23,289 nucleotides of DNA from DATKEG01 sp035544515 (GCA_035544515.1 DATKEG010000197.1:1-23289); one strand, 5' to 3'. Shown: positions 7,931 through 16,638, numbered from the stretch's first letter. Notes: generated by a model not told the origin, from the letters alone. Translations and numbers: made by a program.

Positions 7931-9339
7931 GGGGCCACCGCCGGGCAGGGACGGCGGGAGCGCTCCTGGCGGCGCTGGCGCTCGCGGCGATGGCGCGGGC
8001 GGCGCTGGGGCCCCGGTACGGCGGCGACCTGGCGGTGGCGGCGCTGTCCCTGCCGGCCGCGCTCGATCCGGCCGCGCCCCGCGGTTCGGGCGAGGCGCTC
8101 CTGGCGCTGCTCGTGCACGAACGGCTGTTGCGGCTCGACACGGAGGGCGAGCCGCGCGCCGCGCTCGTCCGCGACTGGTTCGGCGCCGCCGGTGGACGCG
8201 AATGGGTCCTGCGCCTGGAGCCGCACGCGCGCTTCCACGACGGCCATCCGGTCACGGCCGAGGACGCGCGGCGCTCGCTGCGCCGCTTCCTGCGCAGTCC
8301 CTCTCCGGCCGCGGCGCGCCTGGCGGACACCCTCGAGGGCGGAGCCGCGTTCCGGGCCCGCCGGACCGAGGAGCTGGCCGGGCTGGTGGCCTCGGGCGCG
8401 GAGGTCGTGCTCCGGTTCCTGGAGCCGGTGGCCGTGCCCCTGGCTCCCCTGGCCGCACCGTCGGCCGCCGTCCTGTCGGCCGGCGGCTCCGGCGCGGGCC
8501 CGTTCGTGCCCACGGCCCGGGTATCGGCCCGCCGCCTGGCCCTCACCGCCTTCGGCGCGCACGTTCGCGGCCGGCCGCTGCTCGACCGCGTCACGGTCGT
8601 GGCCATCCCCCGCGCGGACGAGCTGGAGGTGGAGCTGCAGACGCGCCGCGTGAGCCTGGTCGTCGGCGCGGGCGCCTGGGGCGCCCCGGCCTCGACGCTC
8701 TTGCTCGTGTTCGACCCCTCCCGGCCGCCGTTCGACGACGCGGCGCTGCGCGCCACGGCGGCCGACGCGCTCTCCCGCTCCGACCTGGCGGAGCGCGTGC
8801 TGCCCGGCGCCGCGCCCCCGGCCGGGCTGCTGCCTAGGCACCTCTGGCCGCCGTCCTCCGCCCACGCGGAGGCGGCCCACGCGCGCGGCGCCGTTCCGGC
8901 TACGCCCATCACGCTGGCCGTCAGCTCCGAGGTGCCGCCGCTCGTGAGCCAGCGCCTGATCGCGTACCTCGACAACCTCGGTTTCCGCGCCGGCGCGGTG
9001 GCGACCACGCCCGACCGCGCGCTCGACGCGGCCGCTCACGCCCGGCTCCTGACCTGGTCGCCGGAGGTGCCGGAGCCGGAGCTGGCGCTGCGCGAGCTGG
9101 CCGCCCTGGCCCCCGACGTGCCCGGCGTGGCCGCCGCCCTGGCGGCCGCCGCGCGTGAGCCGGACGTCTCGCGCCGGCGTTCCTACCTGGGCGAGGCCGA
9201 GAAGGCGCTGCGAGCCTCGGGAGTGCTCGTGCCTCTGGCCGCGGTGCCCGCCGCCGCGCAGGCGCGCGCGAACCTTCACGGCGTGACGACCGACCGCGCC
9301 GGCCGTCTCGTCCTCGAAGACGCGTGGCTTTCGCCGTGA
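7927..9339 (+). CDS. Family 5 extracellular solute-binding protein (OppA/DppA/MppA-like), orphan
   Basis: 470-aa periplasmic peptide- or nickel-type binding protein of the SBP_bac_5 fold, somewhat shorter than typical OppA. Signal peptide at 1-27 (RRAGTAG...ALALAAMARAA), no lipobox Cys. The mature start YGGDLAVA matches the usual GGxLxxA. The family signature WVLRLEPHARFHDGHPVTAED spans 93-113 (given here in two joined parts). Late segments PLVSQRLIAYLDNLGF and RRRSYLGEAEKAL match the C-terminal lobe. GTG at 7927 forms GTGA with the preceding stop, and its own TGA overlaps the kinase start. No ABC permease or ATPase is nearby, so a sensory rather than transport role is plausible. The divergent murein-recycling operon makes a murein peptide a candidate ligand (inference). 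Confidence 0.82.
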   Translation: MRGHRRAGTAGALLAALALAAMARAALGPRYGGDLAVAALSLPAALDPAAPRGSGEALLALLVHERLLRLDTEGEPRAALVRDWFGAAGGREWVLRLEPHARFHDGHPVTAEDARRSLRRFLRSPSPAAARLADTLEGGAAFRARRTEELAGLVASGAEVVLRFLEPVAVPLAPLAAPSAAVLSAGGSGAGPFVPTARVSARRLALTAFGAHVRGRPLLDRVTVVAIPRADELEVELQTRRVSLVVGAGAWGAPASTLLLVFDPSRPPFDDAALRATAADALSRSDLAERVLPGAAPPAGLLPRHLWPPSSAHAEAAHARGAVPATPITLAVSSEVPPLVSQRLIAYLDNLGFRAGAVATTPDRALDAAAHARLLTWSPEVPEPELALRELAALAPDVPGVAAALAAAAREPDVSRRRSYLGEAEKALRASGVLVPLAAVPAAAQARANLHGVTTDRAGRLVLEDAWLSP

Positions 9340-11042
9340 CGCGGCTCGGGCTGCGCGGCCGGCTGCTGGCGGGCTTCGCCCTGGTCGCGGTGCCGCCCAT
9401 CCTCGTCCTGGGCTTCGCTTCGGCCGCGCTCCTGGCCCGCAGCTCCCGGGACGCGGCGCGGGTGCGGCTGGAAGCGGCGCTGGGCTCGGCGGAGGCGGAG
9501 CTGGCCCGCCGCCGTCAGGCGGCGGGCGAGGAAGCCGAGCGGGTGCTGTCCGACGACCTGCCCCAGGCCGAAAACCCCGAGGATCCGCTGGTGGTCGCCA
9601 AGGTGATCGCGCAGGAGCGCCGCCTCGAGGTGCTCGAGGTCCTCGACGCCGAAGGCAAGGTCATCTCCTCGCACCACTGGCCCGCCGGGTTCGGCCTGCC
9701 CGACCGGGACGCCGTCTTTCCCGGCCAGGACGCCTTCCGGATCGAGACCGCCGTGCAGGACTACGGCGGGGCCGAACGCCTCGCCGTCACGGCGGCGCGC
9801 CGCGGCCGCTGGCGTGGCCAGGACGTGCTGGTGCGCGCGGGCTGGTTCGTGGATGCCGACTTCGCGGCCGAGCTGTCCGCCTTGATGGGCCTGGAGCTGG
9901 CGCTCCGCGACCAGGCGCACGGCCGCTGGATCGCGCGTGCCGGCGCGCCCCTGCGCGGCTGGGGCGACCCCGCCCTCGACGCGGCGCGGCCGGGCCAGGT
10001 CTCGCTGGGGGGCGAGACGTACCGCTGGGCCGCCCGGCCGGTCGTGCCCGGTCTCTGGCTCGTGGCCGCCCTGCCCGGCGCGACGCTCGACGCCGTGGCC
10101 GCCGACATCCGCCGGTTGTCCGTGGCGCTGGCCGCGGCCACCCTGGTCCTCGCCCTGGTGGGCGCCGTGCTCCTCTCCGGACGCATCGCCCGGCCGGTGC
10201 GCGAGCTGGCGGACGGCGCGCGACGCGTGGCCGCCGGCGACCTCGACGCCGCCGTGACCGTCGCGACCGGGGACGAGATCGGCCAGCTCGCGACGTCGTT
10301 CAACGCGATGACCGCCGACCTGCGCGACTCGCGCGAGCGGCTCCTGCAGGCCGAGCGCGTGGCGGCCTGGCGCGAGATGGCCCGGCGGCTCGCGCACGAG
10401 CTGAAGAACCCGCTCTTCCCCATCCAGCTCTCCATCGAGACCTTGCGGCGCGTCCTCGACCAGGAGCAGCGGGGGGAGGCGGTGAGCGGCCCGCGCTTCG
10501 CCGCGCTCTTCCGCGAGTCGAGCGAGACGATCATCGAGGAGCTGGGCTCGCTGCGCAAGATCATCGACGAGTTCAGCCAGTTCGCGCGCATGCCGCGCCC
10601 GCGGCCAGCGCCCACCGACGTCAACGCGCTGGTCGAGCACACGATCGCGCTCCACCGCGCCCGGGCGGACGGGGTGCTGGTCGAGACCGAGCTGGCCGCG
10701 GGGCTGCCTCCCGCCAACGTGGACCGCGACCTGCTGGCCCGCGCGCTCGGCAACCTGGTGGCCAACGCGCTCGAGGCCATGCCCGAGGGCGGGACGCTGC
10801 GCGTGCGCACGGCCACGGAGCCGCCGGGCGTCTCCGTGCAGGTCGAGGACACCGGCCCCGGCCTGGACGAGGAACAGCGCACGCGGCTCTTCACGCCGTA
10901 CTACACCACCAAGCGCGGGGGCACCGGCCTCGGGCTGGCCATCGTGCAGGGCATCGTCTCCGACCACGGCGGCCGCGTGCAGGTGAAGAGCGAGCCGGGC
11001 CGCACGACCTTCACCCTCCTGTTGCCCGCCGCCACGCCATGA
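9336..11042 (+). CDS. NtrY-like sensor histidine kinase
   Basis: Membrane-bound sensor that autophosphorylates on His and passes phosphate to the downstream regulator. 568 aa from the GTG at 9336, chosen because it forms a GTGA overlap like its neighbours; GTG 9324 would add 4 residues. TM1 about 6-30, periplasmic sensor region about 35-255 (no named domain recognised), TM2 about 262-282, HAMP about 284-335 (RIARPVRELADGARRVAAGD). The H-box RRLAHELKNPLFPIQLSIET carries His354, preceded by AERVAAWREMA as in NtrY. The ATPase domain shows N-box NLVANALEAMPEGG, VEDTGPGLDEEQ, FTPYYTTK and GGTGLGLAIV. All catalytic boxes look intact. Upstream genes encode exported proteins, suggesting that an accessory binding protein feeds this sensor. 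Confidence 0.93.
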   Translation: MTRLGLRGRLLAGFALVAVPPILVLGFASAALLARSSRDAARVRLEAALGSAEAELARRRQAAGEEAERVLSDDLPQAENPEDPLVVAKVIAQERRLEVLEVLDAEGKVISSHHWPAGFGLPDRDAVFPGQDAFRIETAVQDYGGAERLAVTAARRGRWRGQDVLVRAGWFVDADFAAELSALMGLELALRDQAHGRWIARAGAPLRGWGDPALDAARPGQVSLGGETYRWAARPVVPGLWLVAALPGATLDAVAADIRRLSVALAAATLVLALVGAVLLSGRIARPVRELADGARRVAAGDLDAAVTVATGDEIGQLATSFNAMTADLRDSRERLLQAERVAAWREMARRLAHELKNPLFPIQLSIETLRRVLDQEQRGEAVSGPRFAALFRESSETIIEELGSLRKIIDEFSQFARMPRPRPAPTDVNALVEHTIALHRARADGVLVETELAAGLPPANVDRDLLARALGNLVANALEAMPEGGTLRVRTATEPPGVSVQVEDTGPGLDEEQRTRLFTPYYTTKRGGTGLGLAIVQGIVSDHGGRVQVKSEPGRTTFTLLLPAATP

Positions 11043-11058
11043 AGGAAGCTGGAGGCCG

Positions 11059-12426
11059 GTGAAACCCCGGATATTGATCGTCGACGACGACCAGGGGACG
11101 CTGGCGTCCCTCTCCCGCGCCTTCGCCCTCGAGGGCTACACCGCGATCACGTCGTCCTCGCCCGCCCGCGCGCTCGAGCGCCTGGTGGAGGAGCCGGTGG
11201 ACGCCATCCTCTCGGACGTCGTGATGCCCGAGATGGACGGCCTGGAGTTCCTGGCCAGGGTCAAGGAGCAGGCGCCCGAGGTGCCGGTCATCCTGATGAG
11301 CGGACAGGCCACGGTGGAGACCGCGCTCAAGGCCACGCGCCTGGGAGCGCTCGACTTCGTGGAGAAGCCGGTCGGTCTCGACCGCCTGCTCCTCACCCTG
11401 CGCAACGCGCTGCGGCTCGACCGCCTGCAGCGCGAGAACCGCGAGCTGCAGCGCTACTGGCAGGACGAGCTGGCCCTCATCGGGGACAGCGCGTCCATGC
11501 AGTCCCTGCGCCGGCTCATCGAGCGCGCGGCCCCCTCCGACATGCCCATCCTGATCCTGGGCGAGAACGGCACGGGCAAGGAGCTGGTCGCGCGCGCGGT
11601 CCACGACCTCTCGCCGCGCCGGGCGCATCCGTTCGTCAAGATGAACTGCGCCGCGGTGCCGGCCGAGCTGATCGAGAGCGAGCTGTTCGGCCACGAGAAG
11701 GGCGCGTTCTCGGGCGCGGTCATTCAGCGCCGGGGGCGTTTCGAGCAGGCGGACGGCGGCACGCTCTTCCTCGACGAGATCGGCGACATGTCGGCGCCCA
11801 TGCAGGCCAAGCTGCTGCGCGTGCTGCAGGACGGCGAGATCACGCGCGTGGGCGGCACGGGCGTGGTCACGGTGGACGTGCGCCTCATCTCGGCCACCAA
11901 CCGCGACCTCGACACCCTCCTGGCCGAGGACCGCTTCCGCGAGGACCTGTATTACCGCATCAACACCGTCACCCTGCGCACGCCGCCCCTGCGCGAGCAC
12001 GCGGCCGACGTTCCCGCCCTGGCCAACCACTTCGTGGCCGCCGCCTCGCGCCGCAACCACTGGAAGCCGCGGCGCCTGGCCGCGGACGCGCTCGACCTGC
12101 TGCGGCAACAGCCGTGGAAGGGCAACGTCCGCGAGCTGCGCAACGTGATCGAAAGGGCGCTCATCCTCAGCGACGCCGACCCCATCGAGGCGGCCGACGT
12201 GCGCCAGGCCCTGCCCGCGTCCGGCGGCCCGCCGCGTCCGGGGGTCCTGCCCACGGAGGGCGTCCTGCGCGACCTGGTGGACGCCTACGAGCGCGAGGTG
12301 ATCCGCGAGCGCCTGCGCGGCATGGCCGGGCACGTCACCAACGCCGCGCGAAGCCTCGGCCTGGAGCGGAGCCACTTGTACAAGAAATGCCGACAGCTCG
12401 GAATCGATATCAGGGAGGGCACATGA
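11059..12426 (+). CDS. NtrX/NtrC-type sigma-54-dependent response regulator
   Basis: 455-aa transcription activator. Receiver domain 1-120 with acidic pocket DDD (9-11), phospho-acceptor Asp53 in LSDVVMPEMDG, conserved SGQAT and Lys in VEKPV. AAA+ domain about 138-370: Walker A GENGTGKE (168-175), sigma-54 loop GAFSGA (215-220; the usual form is GAFTGA), Walker B GGTLFLDEIGD, SATNRDL, REDLYYRIN and WKGNVRELRNVIERA. C-terminal Fis-type HTH with NAARSLGLERSHLYKKCRQL. GTG start at 11059 has GGAGG 3 bases upstream of it. It lies 16 bases after its cognate kinase, and its stop overlaps the oxidoreductase start (ATGA). Targets are unknown; no clear -24/-12 sigma-54 site was found by eye in the window. 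Confidence 0.95.
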   Translation: MKPRILIVDDDQGTLASLSRAFALEGYTAITSSSPARALERLVEEPVDAILSDVVMPEMDGLEFLARVKEQAPEVPVILMSGQATVETALKATRLGALDFVEKPVGLDRLLLTLRNALRLDRLQRENRELQRYWQDELALIGDSASMQSLRRLIERAAPSDMPILILGENGTGKELVARAVHDLSPRRAHPFVKMNCAAVPAELIESELFGHEKGAFSGAVIQRRGRFEQADGGTLFLDEIGDMSAPMQAKLLRVLQDGEITRVGGTGVVTVDVRLISATNRDLDTLLAEDRFREDLYYRINTVTLRTPPLREHAADVPALANHFVAAASRRNHWKPRRLAADALDLLRQQPWKGNVRELRNVIERALILSDADPIEAADVRQALPASGGPPRPGVLPTEGVLRDLVDAYEREVIRERLRGMAGHVTNAARSLGLERSHLYKKCRQLGIDIREGT

Positions 12427-13718
12427 GCACGAATCGACGCGAGTTCCTGCGGCAGGCCGCCGCCACGGGCGCAGCGCTCTCCGCCGGGCCTTTCGCCTCC
12501 CGCGTCCTCGGCGCGAGCGAGCGCGTGGTCGCGGGCTTCGTCGGCGTGGGTGGCATGGGCCGGGCGAACCTGCGCGACTTCCTGCGCGCGGGGGTCGACG
12601 TGGCCGCGGTCTGCGACGTCTTCGAGCCGAACCTCTACCAGGCGGTGGAGATGACCGACAACCGCGCGAAGCCGTACCGGGACTTCCGCCAAGTCCTCGA
12701 CCTCAAGGACGTGGACGTGATCGTCGTCTCGACACCCGACCACTGGCACGCGATACCGATGATCCAGGCCTGCGCGGCGGGCAAGGACGTCTACGTGGAG
12801 AAGCCGCTGGCACTGACCATCCACGAGGGTCGGCTGATGGTGGAGGCCGCCCGACGGCACAACCGGGTGGTCCAGGTCGGGACCCAGCAGCGCTCGGGCG
12901 CGCACTTCCAGAAGGCGATTGAGATCGTGCGCTCCGGGGCGCTGGGGACGGTCCGCTTCGTGCGCGTGTGGCGCTACGGCGGCCCGCCCGTGCCCGAGGG
13001 GATGGGCAACCCGCCCGACGCCGCTCCCCCGCCCGGGCTGGACTGGGACATGTGGCTCGGCCCCGCGCCGAAGGTGCCCTACAACCGCAATCGCTTCCTG
13101 GGCAACTTCCGCTGGTTCTGGGACTACTCGGGCGGCGAGCTGACGGACTGGGGCACGCACCTGATGGACGTGGTGCACTGGGGCATGAACGTGGAGGCGC
13201 CGCTCACGGCCTACGCGGTCGGAGGCAAACACTACCTGTCCGACAACCGCGAGACGCCGGACAACATCGAGGTGGTGTACGAGTATCCGGGCTTCGTCAC
13301 GACCTTCTCCCACCGGGTGCTGAGCCGGACGATCGACGGCCGCGGCTACGGCGTGCAGTTCGACGGCACGCAAGGCACGCTCTTCGTCGATCGCGGCGGC
13401 TACGACTTCCGTCCCGACCCCGGGCGCGTGGGCGGCGAGACCGTGCCGCCTTCACGGCCGCCGGTGAAGGGCGAGACCTCGGCCCAGCACTTCCCGCACG
13501 TCCAGAACTTCCTCGACTGCGTGAAGAGCCGCCAGCGCCCGGCCTCGGACGTGGAGATCGGGCATCGCTCCACGTCCGCCTGCCAACTGGGCAACGTCGC
13601 CCTGCGCACCGGCCAGAAGATCACCTGGGACGCGAAGGCGGAGCGGGTGACGGACGTGGCCGCCGCCAATGCCTACCTGCGCAAGGAATACCGCAAGCCC
13701 TGGTCCATGGAGAGCTGA
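12423..13718 (+). CDS. Tat-exported Gfo/Idh/MocA family oxidoreductase
   Basis: 431-aa NAD(P)-dependent sugar or polyol oxidoreductase fold, predicted to be exported folded. Twin-arginine signal NRREFLRQAAATGAALSAG (4-22). Rossmann GVGGMG (41-46), CDVFEP, STPDHWHA (103-110) and catalytic-Lys motif EKPLA (126-130). C-terminal alpha/beta domain has GLDWDMWLGPAP, GGELTDWGTHLMDVVHW (Asp242, His246, Asp249 region) and SDVEIGHRSTSACQLGN. The ATG at 12423 follows GGAGG and overlaps the regulator stop (ATGA), so it is probably co-transcribed with the two-component system. Homologues in Planctomycetes, Acidobacteria and Bacteroidetes are numerous and mostly uncharacterised, so the substrate cannot be assigned. 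It converges on the next minus-strand gene with only a 31-base gap and no visible terminator. Confidence 0.92.
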   Translation: MSTNRREFLRQAAATGAALSAGPFASRVLGASERVVAGFVGVGGMGRANLRDFLRAGVDVAAVCDVFEPNLYQAVEMTDNRAKPYRDFRQVLDLKDVDVIVVSTPDHWHAIPMIQACAAGKDVYVEKPLALTIHEGRLMVEAARRHNRVVQVGTQQRSGAHFQKAIEIVRSGALGTVRFVRVWRYGGPPVPEGMGNPPDAAPPPGLDWDMWLGPAPKVPYNRNRFLGNFRWFWDYSGGELTDWGTHLMDVVHWGMNVEAPLTAYAVGGKHYLSDNRETPDNIEVVYEYPGFVTTFSHRVLSRTIDGRGYGVQFDGTQGTLFVDRGGYDFRPDPGRVGGETVPPSRPPVKGETSAQHFPHVQNFLDCVKSRQRPASDVEIGHRSTSACQLGNVALRTGQKITWDAKAERVTDVAAANAYLRKEYRKPWSMES

Positions 13719-13749
13719 CCATGCCGTTCTCCGCTGGCCGTGGTCGGCT

Positions 13750-15069
13750 CTACGTTGCCCGGTTGCGTCCGCTCGGGTAGACCCAGGGCGCGCGGTAGGT
13801 CCGGCTCAGGAGCGCGTTGGCCTGCGCATCGCCCGGGACCTCCTCCTTCACGCCGTCCCACTCGATGCTCCGGCCCAGCTTCATGGAGAGCACGCCCAGC
13901 AGGCTGACGTTGGTCGAATGGTGGCCGACCTCGATGTCGGACACCGGCCGGCGGCCGGTGCGGATGGCCTCGATGAAATCGGACCACAGCTCCGGGATGT
14001 TCTGGTCGTCGGGCTTGTGCAGCTTCGCTTCCTCGTGCACGACCGCGGCGCCCTTGGCCGTGGGATGGAACGTCCAGCCGTCGAGCCAGCCCATGTGGAA
14101 CGTGCCCTCGGTGCCGTAGAAGTAGCAGCCTACGTTCGCCTTCTCGGCCTGGTTCCCCCCGTAGAGCCGGTGCTCCCACACCACGTTGAACCCGTCGAAG
14201 TCGTAGCTCGCCACCTGCGTGTCCGGCGCGTCGGTGTTGTCGCGCTTGATGCGCCGGCCGCCGGTCGAGTAGACGCGCCGGGGGTACTTCTGCTCGCTCC
14301 ACCACAGGACCTGGTCCATCCAGTGGATGCCCCAGTCGCCGAGCTGCCCGTTCGCGTAGTCCATGAACTGCCGGAACCCCCGGGGATGGATCCTCTTGTT
14401 GTAGGGTCGCAGCGGGGCCGGCCCGCACCACATGTCCCAGTCCAGGCCGGCCGGGGCCTCGCTGTCCGGCGTCACCTCCCCGGGCCCGCCCGGATAGTGG
14501 ACGAAGGCCCGGACCATGCCGATCCTGCCCACCTTGCCCGAGCGGAGGAACTCGATGCCCGACCGGTTGTGCGGCGACACGCGCCGGTGCGTGCCGACCT
14601 GCACCACGCGGGCGGCCGCGCGGGCCGCCTCGACCATGGCCCGGCCTTCGCGGATGGTGTGGCCGATCGGCTTCTCCACGTACACGTGGGCTCCGGCCCG
14701 CACGGCGGCGATCATGTTGAGCGCATGCCAGTGGTCGGGCGTCCCCACGATCACGATCTCCGGCTTCTCCTTGTCGAGCAGCTCGCGGTAGTCGCCGTAG
14801 CGGGCGGGCGCGGCGCCGGTGAGCTTCCCCACCTCCTCCGCCGCGGCGTCGAGCGCGGCGCGGTCCACGTCGCACAGCGCCACGGCCCGGCTGGTCCCCG
14901 AGGCCAGCGCGGCACGGAGGATGTTCATCCCCCACCAGCCCGAGCCGATGAGCGCCGTGCGGTAGACCGGGGCGCGGGTGGTCTGGAACAGCGGCCCCAC
15001 CGAGGCGCCCATCCCCGCGGCCACGGACGCCTTCAGGAACTCCCGGCGGCCGCCGGCGGCGGCGCTCAC
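13750..15069 (-). CDS. Tat-type Gfo/Idh/MocA family oxidoreductase
   Basis: 439 aa. N-terminal twin-arginine motif GGRREFLKASVAAGMGASVG (6-25) indicates Tat export. Rossmann GSGWWG (42-47), LCDVDRAALDAAAEEVGKL, GTPDHWHA, and VEKPIGHTIREG with the catalytic Lys at 133. The C-terminal domain has GLDWDMWCGPAP, GQLGDWGIHWMDQVLWW and a C-terminal VSDIEVGHHSTNVSLLG matching the Gfo paralogue at 12423. GTG at 15069 gives a GTGA overlap with the preceding gene's stop and starts directly at the Tat signal; the open frame upstream to 16152 is a shadow of that gene. Two-gene transcription unit with 15066-16427. Substrate unknown. Confidence 0.92.
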   Translation of the reverse strand: MSAAAGGRREFLKASVAAGMGASVGPLFQTTRAPVYRTALIGSGWWGMNILRAALASGTSRAVALCDVDRAALDAAAEEVGKLTGAAPARYGDYRELLDKEKPEIVIVGTPDHWHALNMIAAVRAGAHVYVEKPIGHTIREGRAMVEAARAAARVVQVGTHRRVSPHNRSGIEFLRSGKVGRIGMVRAFVHYPGGPGEVTPDSEAPAGLDWDMWCGPAPLRPYNKRIHPRGFRQFMDYANGQLGDWGIHWMDQVLWWSEQKYPRRVYSTGGRRIKRDNTDAPDTQVASYDFDGFNVVWEHRLYGGNQAEKANVGCYFYGTEGTFHMGWLDGWTFHPTAKGAAVVHEEAKLHKPDDQNIPELWSDFIEAIRTGRRPVSDIEVGHHSTNVSLLGVLSMKLGRSIEWDGVKEEVPGDAQANALLSRTYRAPWVYPSGRNRAT

Positions 15070-16427
15070 GACGTGGCCGGCATGGGGTCGCTCGTGACCC
15101 TGTGCCGCTGCGCGTCGAAGTAGAGCACGCGCCCTTCCCGATAGGACTGCACGGACATGCCGATGGTGACCATGGCCGCGTAGGCGGTGTCGGCGTCGAG
15201 CACGGGCTTCTGCCGCGACTTGACGCAGCGCAGGAAGTTCGCCATGTGCGACTCGCGCGGCTCGGTCTCGAGCTGGACCTGGATGGTTCCGTACTTCTCC
15301 TTGAACTTCTGGCGGGCGATCGGCTGGGGCGTGACCGTGATGTAGTCCACGCGGCCCTCGAACCGGCCCTCGGGGACCATGGTGATCGTTCCCTCGCGCC
15401 CGCGCAGGAGCCCGGGGATGTGCGTGTCGTTGGCCATGCTCGAGCTGAGCACCAGGGAATGGCCCCGCGGGTACTCGGCCATGAGCGCGAACGTGTCCGG
15501 CACCTCCCGGTCGTGGAACGCGTAGATGCCGCCGCTGGCCATCACCTTGTGCGGGAACTGCGCCTGGCCCCAGGCGATGTTGAGCGGCGCCATCACGTGG
15601 TAGAAGAGGTCGGTGGCGATCCCGCCCGAGTAGTCCCAGTACTTGCGGAACCGGAAGAACCGGTCGGGGTCCCAGGGGCGCGAGGGCGCGTCGCCCAGCC
15701 ACATCTTCCAGTCCACGTAGTCTTCCCCGCTGGCGGTCGGGCCCGCGGCGGGATCGATCTTCCAGTTCCACTCGCCCTCGGTCGAGTTGCGGTGGTAGGA
15801 GCCCTGGCTCTGGATGAGGTCGCCGATCATCCCGTCCTGGATGGCCTTGCGCGCCTGCCACCACTGGTCGGAGCTGGTGGTCTGCGATCCGACCTGCAGC
15901 ACGCGGCCCGTCTGCTTCACCGCCTCGGCGACCTTGCGCGCCTCCTCGATCGTGTGCGTGACCGGCTTCTCGAGGTAGACGTCCTTGCCCTTCTTCATGG
16001 CCTCGATCGCCTGGCGGGCGTGCCAGTGGTCCGGGGTCGCGATGACGACCGCGTCCACGTCCTTGCGGTCGAGGACCTCGCGCCAGTCGAGCGTGCCCTC
16101 GCACTCGGCGAGCTTCTGGGCGGCGCGCTTGCGCTTCTCGTAGACGTCGCACACCGCGACCACGCGGGCGGCCAGCGCCGGGTCGGGCGGCGGAGGCGGC
16201 GGGCCGAAGCCGCGGGGCAGGGGCTCGATCTGGCCGCCCGTCTCCATGACCCAGCGCATGACGGACATCCCGCGCCCGCCCGTGCCGATCATGGCCACGT
16301 TGATGCGGTCGTTCGCGCCGCGCACCGACTCCTGCGCGAAGACGGTCGGTCCCATGGCACCCACGGTCACGCCCGCGCCCACGGCGGACTTGACGAACTG
16401 GCGGCGGCCGAGCCTGCCATCGCTCAT
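15066..16427 (-). CDS. Tat-type Gfo/Idh/MocA family oxidoreductase with poly-Pro insert
   Basis: 453 aa. Twin-arginine signal GRRQFVKSAVGAGVTVGAMG (7-26) ending near VFAQES. Rossmann GTGGRG (48-53), then an insertion of about 20 residues (63-83) containing PPPPPP at 76-81 before AVCDVYEKRKRAAQKLAE. ATPDHWHARQA, LEKPVTHTIEEA (catalytic Lys at 154), VGSQTTSSDQWW, YWDYSGGIATDLFYHVMAPL and the C-terminal DADTAYAAMVTIGMSVQSYREG support the family. The ATG at 16427 is preceded by GGGGG at suitable spacing, so it is preferred to longer frames. The six-proline run may stall ribosomes and depend on EF-P. First gene of the two-gene unit; the paralogues at 12423 and 13750 suggest a cluster for modifying exported sugars or polyols (inference). 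Confidence 0.92.
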   Translation of the reverse strand: MSDGRLGRRQFVKSAVGAGVTVGAMGPTVFAQESVRGANDRINVAMIGTGGRGMSVMRWVMETGGQIEPLPRGFGPPPPPPDPALAARVVAVCDVYEKRKRAAQKLAECEGTLDWREVLDRKDVDAVVIATPDHWHARQAIEAMKKGKDVYLEKPVTHTIEEARKVAEAVKQTGRVLQVGSQTTSSDQWWQARKAIQDGMIGDLIQSQGSYHRNSTEGEWNWKIDPAAGPTASGEDYVDWKMWLGDAPSRPWDPDRFFRFRKYWDYSGGIATDLFYHVMAPLNIAWGQAQFPHKVMASGGIYAFHDREVPDTFALMAEYPRGHSLVLSSSMANDTHIPGLLRGREGTITMVPEGRFEGRVDYITVTPQPIARQKFKEKYGTIQVQLETEPRESHMANFLRCVKSRQKPVLDADTAYAAMVTIGMSVQSYREGRVLYFDAQRHRVTSDPMPATS

Positions 16428-16564
16428 GTCAACCCCCTGGTATGTGAGTGGTTGAGCATACTCCCAAGGAGTCCCCTGCGTCCTCAGCGGGCACGTTGGG
16501 ATACCCCGGAGGGTGTTCCATGCATTCCCGGCGTTCGGTGCGCGCAGCGGAGCGTTTCCGCAGC

Positions 16565-16597
16565 CGCCTCGCGGCAGGTTCACCCTGCCGCGAGGCG
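16565..16597. terminator. Perfect 14-bp inverted repeat, probable terminator
   Basis: CGCCTCGCGGCAGG, loop TTCAC, then CCTGCCGCGAGGCG: a perfect, very GC-rich stem of 14 bp. It lies 41 bases after the stop of the minus-strand ATPase gene, in the 211-base gap before 15066-16427, fitting the end of the OPT-ATPase unit. No U-run follows on either strand, so termination may be factor-assisted. Two outer arm pairs (16552-16557 with 16609-16614, and 16540-16545 with 16623-16628) could extend it into a longer structure. The rest of the gap (16428-16539) shows only a 5-bp ACTCC/GGAGT hairpin at 16460-16472. Confidence 0.6.
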
Positions 16598-16638
16598 CTG
16601 GATGAAGCAAACGCGGAGCGTAGCGCGCCGCATCCGGA

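Noticed and set aside
7030..9279. 749-aa minus-strand open frame opposite the plus-strand sensor operon
   Set aside because: Low-complexity Arg/Gly/Ala translation with no motifs; the plus strand encodes a family-5 binding protein in this interval.
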